The notes under the pieces are model-generated. The model did not search any database. It had not been told where the DNA came from and saw only the letters and a program-made list of their open reading frames with translations. Positions 1-5,080 of a stretch of 10,898 nucleotides of DNA are shown here, piece after piece. Positions within the stretch are counted from its first letter, which is position 1; each line of letters opens with the position of its first letter. The DNA is from JBKHJZ01 sp046537875 (lineage in GTDB: Bacteria; Actinomycetota; Acidimicrobiia; Acidimicrobiales; VFJN01), in assembly GCA_046537875.1 (NCBI GenBank), contig JBKHJZ010000113.1, positions 1-10,898 of the forward strand. The letters are read 5' to 3'. The position numbers and the translations under genes were made by a program.

Positions 1-43
1 CGAGAGGCCGTTCGACGAGCGCCGGATCGATGAGCTCGACCAC

Positions 44-50
44 GGAGAGG
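44..50 (+). promoter_or_regulatory. Ribosome binding site of the serine hydrolase remnant
   Basis: GGAGAGG stands 6 nt before the ATG at 57, a near-consensus Shine-Dalgarno site. The in-frame ATG at 30 has no comparable site in the visible upstream bases, so this element decides the start. It is intact even though the coding region downstream is broken. Confidence 0.6.
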
Positions 51-56
51 GTCGCC

Positions 57-997
57 ATGGCAGTCCGCCGGAGAGTGCGCGATGGGGCGAAGGCGGGTCA
101 CCCGGAGCTCGATGGCACCGTGGCTCCCGGCTTCGAGCCGGTGCGCGACGCGTTCGTCGACAACTTCGCTCGACGGGGAGAGGTGGGCGGGGCCGTGTGC
201 GCGGTCGTCGGCGGCGAGGTGGTCGTCGATCTCTGGGGTGGGGTCCGGGACCGGGCGACCGACGCACCCTGGTCTGGCGACACGATGACCCTGGTGCACT
301 CGACCACCAAGGGGTTGTCGGCCATGGTGCTGGCGCTGCTGCACTCCCGCCGAGCTCTGGACTATGACGAGCGGGTTGCCACCTACTGGCCCGAGTTCGC
401 CCGAGCCGGCAAGGAGGACATCACCGTCCGCCAGCTCCTGGCGCACCAGGCCGGGCTCTTCGCCTTCGACGAGCGGGTGGATCGTGACGTGGTGGCGGAC
501 CTGGACCGCCTGGCAGGGGTGATGGAGCGCCAGCGGCCCATCTGGCCGCCCGGAGAGCGTCAGGCGTACCACGCGATCACGCTCGGCTTCTACGAGAACG
601 AGCTGGTACGACGTATCGATCCCGGGCACCGCACCATCGGCCGCGTGCTGCACGAGGACATCGCGACACCGCTGGGGGTCGGGGACGAGGTCTACATCGG
701 GACCCCGGCCTCGGTGCCCGACGAGCGGCTGGCCGCCCTGACCCCGCCTTCCACGACGAGTGCTTCCGCGGACCCGCGAAGTTCTCGCTCGGCTTCATGA
801 AGCCCAGCGAGTCCATGGACTTCGGCTCCGACGCTGCGTTCGGAGCGCCGGGGGCCGGGGGATCGATGGGACTCGCTGACCCGGCGCTGGGCCTCGGCTA
901 CGGCTACGTGACCGACAAGATGGGCATGAGGCTCGAAGGCGACCCCCGTGACGTGGCCCTGCGCCGCGCCCTGACCCTGGTCCTCGCAGCCGTGTGA
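57..997 (+). pseudogene. Beta-lactamase-family serine hydrolase (EstB-like), internally deleted and frameshifted
   Basis: The first frame (to 800) encodes the N-terminal catalytic part of a class C beta-lactamase/EstB-type esterase. It has the nucleophile motif STTK near 300-311 (VHSTTKGLSAMV), then TVRQLLAHQAGL, then the tyrosine of the AYHAITLGFY segment around 567-596. After ERLAALT (about 722-742) the family sequence stops. It resumes at about 748 in another frame as AFHDECFRGPAKFSLGFMKP and runs to the typical C-terminal signature GAPGAGGSMGLADP and a stop at 995-997. Roughly 100 residues normally found between these points are absent, which I judge from memory of the family. The two parts are out of frame, so no full enzyme can be made. 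The ATG at 57 is preferred because GGAGAGG lies 6 nt upstream; an in-frame ATG at 30 also exists and the frame is open to the window edge. A sequencing or assembly error is the alternative to true decay. Confidence 0.8.
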
Positions 998-1044
998 GGA
1001 GGCCGGCAACCAGCAGAAGCCCGGTGGGCGCCAACCTGAGCGGC

Positions 1045-2286
1045 CTACCGTCTGCGGGTCGCGATCCAGACGACGGAACCGGTCGCCAGCAGGGCCGCCC
1101 CACCCAGGACGGCGACGAGCGGCAGCGTCACCGCGAGCACCGCGCACATCGCGACACCGAGGCCCGCGAGCCACCGGGGCCAGCGGCGCTCCCCGCCGGA
1201 CAGCGTCCACGCGGAGGCGTTCGCCAGGCCGTAGTAGGTGAGCACGGCGAAGGAGCTGAACCCGATCGCCTCCCGCAGGTCCGCGACGGCGACGACCGCG
1301 CACACGATGGCGGCCGCCGCCACCTCGGCGCGGTGCGGGGTCCGGAACCGTGGGTGCACCGCGCCGAGCACGCGGGGCAGCTCACGGCGTCGGGCCATCG
1401 ACAGCGCCGTACGGCTGATGCCGGCCAGCAACGACAGCAGCACCCCGGCCGCCGCCACGGCCGCACCCACCCGGACGACGGGAGCGACCGCAGACCAGTC
1501 GCCGGCCTCGACGGCATCGGCCAGGGGCGCCGGCGACCCCGCGAGCGCGACCGGCCCGATGGCCAGCAACGCCGACCCGAGCACCACGGCGTAGACGATC
1601 ACCACGATGCCGAGGGCGAGCGGGATCGCCCGGGGGATCGTCACCTCGGGTTGCTCGACCTCCTCCCCCAGGGTGGCGAGGCGGGCGTAACCGGCGAACG
1701 CGAAGAACAGCAGGCCGCCCGAGCGCAACACGCCCCACACCCCGCCCGGCAGGTCACCCGTGAGGTTCCCGGCATCGGGCTCGGTGCCGAGGATGACCGC
1801 GGCCACGATGGCGGCGAGCGACGCGAGCACGACGATGACGATCACGCGGGTGAGCAGCGCGGTCTTCTGCACCCCGAGGTAGTTGACCGCGGTCAGCGCC
1901 ACCACGGCCGCGATGCCGATCGGGCGGGCCAGGGCGTCGGCGACGTACGACCCGAACGTCAGGGCCATCGCCGAGAGGCTGGCGGTCTTGCCGACGACGA
2001 AGCTCCAGCCGGCGAGGAAGCCCCAGTACTCGCCGAGCCGGCGGCGGGCGTAGACGTAGGTTCCTCCCGACTCGGGATGCAGCGCTGCCAACTGAGCCGA
2101 CGATGTGGCGTTCGCATACGCCACCACGCTCGCCAGCACCAGACCGATCAGGAGCCACGAGCCGGCGGCCGCCGCGGCCGGCGCCGGCGCGGCGAAGATC
2201 CCGGCGCCGAGCATGGCTCCGAGCCCGATCACCACCGCGTCGGTGAGCGAGAGCCGGCGGGCCAGCTGATCGCTTGGGCTCGCCAT
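1045..2286 (-). CDS. APC-family amino acid permease
   Basis: This 413-residue polytopic inner-membrane protein belongs to the amino acid-polyamine-organocation superfamily and most likely moves amino acids or related amines by proton coupling. The first membrane segment carries the family's unwound-helix motif, GLGAMLGAGIFAAP (residues 21-34). The TM6 region reads FFAFAGYARLATLGEEV followed by EQPEVTIPRAI (194-221), the other hallmark of the fold. About 12 hydrophobic segments are visible, a normal size for the family. The frame is open upstream of 2286, but I chose this ATG because GGAGGT lies just before it and the protein then begins at the usual distance from TM1. It is the last gene of a three-gene unit headed by an ArsR-arsenate reductase fusion, 77 nt after the VOC gene, so co-regulation by arsenical is plausible. 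The substrate cannot be read from the sequence. Confidence 0.88.
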   Translation of the reverse strand: MASPSDQLARRLSLTDAVVIGLGAMLGAGIFAAPAPAAAAAGSWLLIGLVLASVVAYANATSSAQLAALHPESGGTYVYARRRLGEYWGFLAGWSFVVGKTASLSAMALTFGSYVADALARPIGIAAVVALTAVNYLGVQKTALLTRVIVIVVLASLAAIVAAVILGTEPDAGNLTGDLPGGVWGVLRSGGLLFFAFAGYARLATLGEEVEQPEVTIPRAIPLALGIVVIVYAVVLGSALLAIGPVALAGSPAPLADAVEAGDWSAVAPVVRVGAAVAAAGVLLSLLAGISRTALSMARRRELPRVLGAVHPRFRTPHRAEVAAAAIVCAVVAVADLREAIGFSSFAVLTYYGLANASAWTLSGGERRWPRWLAGLGVAMCAVLAVTLPLVAVLGGAALLATGSVVWIATRRR

Positions 2287-2363
2287 GAGACCTCCGTACT
2301 CGGCCTGTCGGCTGAGGAAGCCGGTCGGCGGGTCGCGGCACTCGGCCGCGCATCGGCCGGGGA

Positions 2364-2756
2364 TCAGGTGCCGGCGGGCTGGAACAGCTCGATGACGTTG
2401 CCGGAGGGGTCCTCGAGCAGGATCTGGGATCCTCCCGGGCCGGTGACCACCTCGTTGCGGAACGTGAGTCCGGCCTCGCCGAGGCGGGCGATCTCGGCAT
2501 CGAGGTCGTCCACCACGAAGTGGACGCGGTTCCACCCTCCCGGGCCCGGCGTCTCGCCGTCGGGCATCGGTCGTCCGGCGGAGCTGGCCGGGCCGCTGAG
2601 CAGCAGCCGCAGGCTCCCGCGGGTGACGTCGGCGAACGCCGGCGCCGCGCTGGTGCGGAGCTCGAAGCCGAGGTGCTTCGTGTAGAAGTCGATCGACGCC
2701 TGGACGTCGTGGACCATGTAGCGGACGTTCACCATCTGGCCCGGTTCGCTGGTCAT
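2364..2756 (-). CDS. VOC (glyoxalase/bleomycin-resistance fold) family protein
   Basis: This 130-residue cytosolic protein consists of the two beta-alpha-beta-beta-beta modules of the vicinal oxygen chelate fold. Module one starts at NVRYMVHDVQASIDFYTKHLGFEL (split here as residues 10-33), and module two at WNRVHFVVDDLDAEIARL (75-92). It ends with the standard DPSGNVIELFQP. The metal-ligand positions look incomplete: Glu123 is present, but the strand-1 positions usually held by His seem to be Asn10 and Arg77, with His79 two residues off. It contains no cysteine, so it is not the C-As lyase ArsI, which needs a cysteine pair. ATG 2756 is supported by AGGAGG 4 nt upstream, a site overlapping the stop codon of the preceding gene (8-nt gap), which implies one mRNA. 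Its substrate is unknown. A role in detoxifying an arsenic-linked compound is only suggested by its position. Confidence 0.85.
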   Translation of the reverse strand: MTSEPGQMVNVRYMVHDVQASIDFYTKHLGFELRTSAAPAFADVTRGSLRLLLSGPASSAGRPMPDGETPGPGGWNRVHFVVDDLDAEIARLGEAGLTFRNEVVTGPGGSQILLEDPSGNVIELFQPAGT

Positions 2757-2764
2757 GGCTCCTC

Positions 2765-3565
2765 CTACGAGGTCGTCGGGACTGGGTCGGCTGGATCGGT
2801 CAGGGCGGTGAGCAGGAACCCGATGCGGGTCCCCAGCTCGGCGGCCGTCTGCCGGAAGGCTGGGTAGCTCGCCTCCTCGTCGCCGTCGGCGTAACCCGCA
2901 GCAGGGTCGGGGAGGCTCCAGTGGACGGCCTCGGGCCGGCCGGGGAACTCCGGGCAGACCTCGCGGACCCGGTCGCACAGGGTGATCACCAGGTCGAAGC
3001 GCTCCCGGGCGAACACGCTCAGGTGCTTCGAGCGCCGGCCGGCGAGGTCGATGCCGTGCTCGTCCCGCATCACCCGGACGGCGTTGGGGTGCAGGGGTTT
3101 GGGATGGCTGCCCGCGCTGTACGCCTCGACCAGCCCGCCGGAGCGGGTTCGGGCGAGTGCTTCGGCCATCTGCGAGCGCGCGCTGTTGCCGGTGCACAGG
3201 AACAGCACCCGTGCGCCCGTGGTCACCCGGTGCGCCGGCTCGGTGGGCGGTGGGACGAGCCGAAGACCCGGGTGCAGCGCTGCGCCGGTGGCGGCCAGCA
3301 GCGACCGGACCCGGGTGAGGTCCACGGTGTAGTAGGTGTCGCGACCGTCGGCCGAGCTCCGCCGGGCCGAGACCAGGTGGGTCTCCCGCAGCTTGCCGAG
3401 GTGGTAGGACACCAGGTTCTGGGGCTGATCGAGCAGGGCGGTCAGCTCGTGCACCCTCCGGTCGCTGCGGCCGAGCTCGCGCAGGAGCCGCCAGCGCATC
3501 TCGTGCCCCGCGAGCTGCACGAACGCCGGCGGCGGCAGGTCTTCCTGGTTCGGTGCCGTGGCCAC
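2765..3565 (-). CDS. ArsR-family repressor fused to thioredoxin-type arsenate reductase (LMW-PTP fold)
   Basis: This 266-residue fusion has an ArsR/SmtB winged helix at about residues 12-95, with recognition helix QNLVSYHLGKLRE and wing RDTYYTVDL. A linker leads to a low-molecular-weight phosphatase-fold domain at about 117-255. The second domain has the P-loop CTGNSARS (Cys124, Arg130), the general-acid Asp220-Pro221, and a cysteine pair Cys197/Cys204 in ITLCDRVREVCPEFPG. That seven-residue spacing matches the redox pair of the Staphylococcus pI258-type ArsC, so arsenate reduction with thioredoxin regeneration is expected. Residues 1-123 contain no cysteine, so the classical ArsR arsenite site is missing. 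The start is GTG at 3565 with no Shine-Dalgarno site. A TAGCGT box lies 7 nt upstream, suggesting a leaderless message. It heads the unit with the VOC and permease genes and probably represses itself through the twin operators upstream. Confidence 0.9.
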   Translation of the reverse strand: MATAPNQEDLPPPAFVQLAGHEMRWRLLRELGRSDRRVHELTALLDQPQNLVSYHLGKLRETHLVSARRSSADGRDTYYTVDLTRVRSLLAATGAALHPGLRLVPPPTEPAHRVTTGARVLFLCTGNSARSQMAEALARTRSGGLVEAYSAGSHPKPLHPNAVRVMRDEHGIDLAGRRSKHLSVFARERFDLVITLCDRVREVCPEFPGRPEAVHWSLPDPAAGYADGDEEASYPAFRQTAAELGTRIGFLLTALTDPADPVPTTS

Positions 3566-3572
3566 GGCGAGG

Positions 3573-3602
3573 ACGCTACATCAATCTGGTTCGATAGATC
3601 AA
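3573..3602 (-). promoter_or_regulatory. Promoter of the arsR-arsC unit, probably leaderless
   Basis: Read on the minus strand, TTGATC (3602-3597) and TAGCGT (3578-3573) are separated by 18 nt. The GTG start at 3565 begins 7 nt after the -10 box, where transcription would be expected to start, and there is no Shine-Dalgarno site. This TANNNT-N7-start layout is the usual signature of leaderless actinobacterial mRNAs. The two ArsR-like operators cover the spacer and the -35 box. Confidence 0.6.
3580..3595. promoter_or_regulatory. ArsR-type operator, proximal copy
   Basis: The sequence is ATCAA-N6-TCGAT, an inverted repeat with one mismatch to the ATCAA-N6-TTGAT pattern described for ArsR/SmtB-family repressors. 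It sits entirely in the spacer of the arsR-arsC promoter, so a bound dimer would block RNA polymerase. A second copy starts 18 bp away, about two helical turns, on the same face of the DNA. Confidence 0.6.
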
Positions 3603-3613
3603 GTCAGACTGAT
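3598..3613. promoter_or_regulatory. ArsR-type operator, distal copy
   Basis: The sequence is ATCAA-N6-CTGAT, again one mismatch from a perfect ATCAA-N6-TTGAT inverted repeat. It overlaps the -35 box of the arsR-arsC promoter. Both copies lie in a locally AT-rich island (about 3577-3625) that stands out from the GC-rich surroundings. The remaining gap to 3736 shows no further clear element. Confidence 0.55.
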
Positions 3614-3736
3614 AGAAATAGGGCATGTGACCCGGCGGGGTTGCCCAGCCGGGCCCCGGGGCGCGCTCCAGAGGAGGGCCGTGCTCCAGGAAGCGCAGAC
3701 CGAGACGCCCGTGTGGGCGGACCCGGGCGGAGTCGC

Positions 3737-3768
3737 TTGACCTTCGAGCCGGGTCGAAGGTCTAGCGT
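3737..3768 (+). promoter_or_regulatory. MerR-type promoter with operator palindrome in a 20-nt spacer
   Basis: TTGACC (3737-3742) and TAGCGT (3763-3768) are separated by 20 nt, the overlong spacer typical of promoters that MerR-family activators untwist. A perfect inverted repeat, GACCTTCGA-N6-TCGAAGGTC (3739-3762), fills the region between the boxes. The ATG of the merR-type gene at 3775 follows the -10 box by 6 nt, so the mRNA is probably leaderless and the gene autoregulated. Confidence 0.75.
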
Positions 3769-3774
3769 CGCCGC

Positions 3775-4548
3775 ATGGGCAGCTACACGATCGGGCAGGT
3801 CGCCGAGCGCAGCGGGTTCTCGGCCTCTGCGCTGCGCTTCTACGAGCAGTACGGGCTGCTGACGCCCGTGGACCGGACCGAGGCCGGCTACCGGTTGTAC
3901 GACGATGCCTCGCTCGCGCGGCTCAGGTTCATCGCCCGGGCGAAGGACCTGGGCTGCACGCTCGAGGAGGTCGCCGAGCTGGCCGAGCTGTGGGAGCGCG
4001 AGGACTGCCGGCCAGTGCAGGCCAGGCTCCACGAGCTGGTGACGACCAAGCTCGACGAGGGGCGGCGGCGTAGCGCCGAGCTGCTCCGGCTGACCGCGCA
4101 GTTGCAGACGGCCGCTGCGCATCTGGGCGGCGAGCCCGTCGACGGGCCGTGCGGTGACGGGTGCGCCTGCCTGCGCGACCGGAGCGGGTCGGAGCCGACC
4201 GGGGGCGGTGCCGGGACGTCGGTCCCGGTGGTGTTGGGTGAACGAGCCGACCCGGCCATCGCCTGCACGTTGCCGGCGGAGCAGGTGCCGGGGCGGGCCG
4301 AGGCGTGGCAGCGGCTCACCGGGTTCGTCACCGACCGCCGACCGCTGGGGGACGGCGCCGGGCTGCGGCTGGCGCTCGACCCCGCGGTCCCGCTCGACGA
4401 GCTCGCACGGCTGGTGGTGGCCGAGCAGGGGTGCTGTGCGTTCTTCGCCTTCGCCATCACCGTCGACGACCGGGGCATCGGGCTCGAGGTCCGCGCGCCC
4501 GCCGACGCCGCCGACCTCGTCACCGCGATGTTCGGCGCCACCGCCTGA
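3775..4548 (+). CDS. MerR-family metal-responsive regulator with extra C-terminal EQ-x-CC domain
   Basis: This 257-residue protein is nearly twice the usual MerR length. Residues 4-72 are the DNA-binding head: YTIGQVAERSGFSASALRFY, then EAGYRLYDD. A dimerisation coiled coil follows at about 76-115. Cys78 (EDCRPVQ) sits where MerR, ZntR and relatives keep their conserved helix cysteine. A cysteine cluster Cys126, Cys130, Cys132 (GPCGDGCACL) forms the expected metal-binding loop. From about 163 a further domain begins (ACTLPAEQVPGR) and carries VVAEQGCCAFFAFAITVDD with Cys220-Cys221. I do not know a named function for this domain, but its vicinal cysteines suggest a second metal site. Likely ligands are thiophilic metals such as mercury, zinc, cadmium or copper; the identity is open. 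The gene is divergent from the ars unit and 48 nt before ynfA. Confidence 0.87.
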   Translation: MGSYTIGQVAERSGFSASALRFYEQYGLLTPVDRTEAGYRLYDDASLARLRFIARAKDLGCTLEEVAELAELWEREDCRPVQARLHELVTTKLDEGRRRSAELLRLTAQLQTAAAHLGGEPVDGPCGDGCACLRDRSGSEPTGGGAGTSVPVVLGERADPAIACTLPAEQVPGRAEAWQRLTGFVTDRRPLGDGAGLRLALDPAVPLDELARLVVAEQGCCAFFAFAITVDDRGIGLEVRAPADAADLVTAMFGATA

Positions 4549-4584
4549 GCGCCGGCCGGTGCTCCGGTCACGGCGGCCCGTCCG

Positions 4585-4590
4585 TAGGTT
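4585..4590 (+). promoter_or_regulatory. ynfA: Possible -10 box for a leaderless ynfA transcript
   Basis: TAGGTT fits TANNNT and lies exactly 6 nt before the ATG at 4597, as in the two divergent regulators upstream. GAGG sits only 2 nt before the ATG, too close to act as a good ribosome binding site. No convincing -35 box is seen, so expression by read-through from the merR-type gene remains possible. Confidence 0.35.
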
Positions 4591-4596
4591 GAGGCC

Positions 4597-4926
4597 ATGA
4601 CGGTCTCGCGGTCACTGGCTCTGTTCGTGCTCGCCGCCCTCGCCGAGATCGGTGGGGCCTGGCTCGTCTGGCAGGGCGTGCGCGAGCACCGGGGCCTGCT
4701 GTGGGTGGGCGCCGGTGTCGCCGCCCTGGGCGCCTACGGGTTCGTCGCCACCCTTCAGCCCGACAACAACTTCGGGCGCATCCTGGCGGCCTACGGGGGC
4801 ATCTTCGTCGCCGGGTCCCTGACGTGGGGGGTCGTCATGGACGGGTTTCGTCCCGACCGCTTCGACCTCATCGGCGCCGGGATCTGCCTCGCCGGCGTGG
4901 CGGTGATCATGTACGCGCCCCGCTGA
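4597..4926 (+). CDS. ynfA: YnfA-family (UPF0060) small membrane protein
   Basis: At 109 residues with four membrane segments (about 7-26, 34-52, 62-81, 89-106), this is full length for the YnfA family, small proteins related in size and topology to SMR drug transporters. Family signatures are clear: ALAEIGGAWLVWQGVRE near the N-terminus, ATLQPDNNFGRILAAYGG (51-68), and DGFRPDRFDLIGAGICLAGV (82-101). YnfA proteins have been linked to efflux of cationic compounds, and they probably act as dimers in the membrane. The gene lies 48 nt after the MerR-type regulator on the same strand, so control by metal stress is plausible. ATG 4597 is the natural start, giving a short cytosolic tail before TM1. 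Confidence 0.92.
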   Translation: MTVSRSLALFVLAALAEIGGAWLVWQGVREHRGLLWVGAGVAALGAYGFVATLQPDNNFGRILAAYGGIFVAGSLTWGVVMDGFRPDRFDLIGAGICLAGVAVIMYAPR

Positions 4927-4943
4927 TCGGGACGATCCCTCGA

Positions 4944-4959
4944 GCCCGGCACCCCGGGC
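4944..4959. terminator. Possible GC hairpin after ynfA
   Basis: GCCCGG-N4-CCGGGC can form a 6-bp stem 18 nt after the ynfA stop. There is no following T run, so intrinsic termination is doubtful. It could still mark the 3' end of the merR-ynfA transcript. Confidence 0.25.
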
Positions 4960-4987
4960 AACCGCTGGAAGCCGCCGGGGACCGGGA

Positions 4988-4996
4988 TGTTATGGT
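4988..4996 (+). promoter_or_regulatory. Extended -10 promoter of the copper monooxygenase gene
   Basis: TG-T-TATGGT is an extended -10 element within an AT-rich patch (4987-5021) of an otherwise GC-rich gap. No good -35 box is seen at 16-18 nt, which is acceptable for an extended -10. Transcription would start near 5003 and give an 80-nt leader containing the palindromes at 5006-5036. Confidence 0.4.
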
Positions 4997-5005
4997 GAAA
5001 AAGTT

Positions 5006-5036
5006 ACCGACGTAGCAAAAACGTCGGTCGACCGAC
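5006..5036. repeat. Overlapping inverted repeats in the leader of the copper monooxygenase gene
   Basis: ACCGACG (5006-5012) pairs with CGTCGGT (5022-5028) around a 9-nt A-rich loop. The same CGTCGGT is also half of a perfect 14-bp palindrome, GTCGGTCGACCGAC (5023-5036). The two pairings exclude each other in RNA. The element may be a repressor operator just downstream of the promoter or a folding switch in the leader. No known riboswitch class is recognised. Confidence 0.5.
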
Positions 5037-5080
5037 ACCGGCGGCGAGACTCGGGGGGCCAGCAGAGCCGTGATGAGTCG

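Noticed and set aside
1..33. Possible tail of an upstream gene ending at TGA 31-33, overlapping an ATG at 30 (ATGA)
   Set aside because: Only ten codons are visible and they cannot be identified. The better start for the following gene is at 57 with a strong ribosome binding site, so the overlap may be chance.
994..2685. Long plus-strand open frame (563 codons) over the permease and VOC genes
   Set aside because: Low-complexity Arg/Gly/Asp/His-rich translation with no domain; it is the antisense shadow of two well-supported minus-strand genes in GC-rich DNA. The same applies to the long plus-strand frame at 8177-9592 and the minus-strand frames at 4907-7126.
2364..2756. VOC protein as ArsI, the C-As lyase of arsenic operons
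   Set aside because: ArsI requires a conserved cysteine pair for arsenical binding; this protein has no cysteine at all.
4992..5015. Seven-codon leader peptide frame (MVKKLPT) before the copper monooxygenase gene
   Set aside because: Its ATG lies inside the likely -10 box, so it would not be transcribed, and it has no ribosome binding site. It becomes worth revisiting only if transcription starts upstream.
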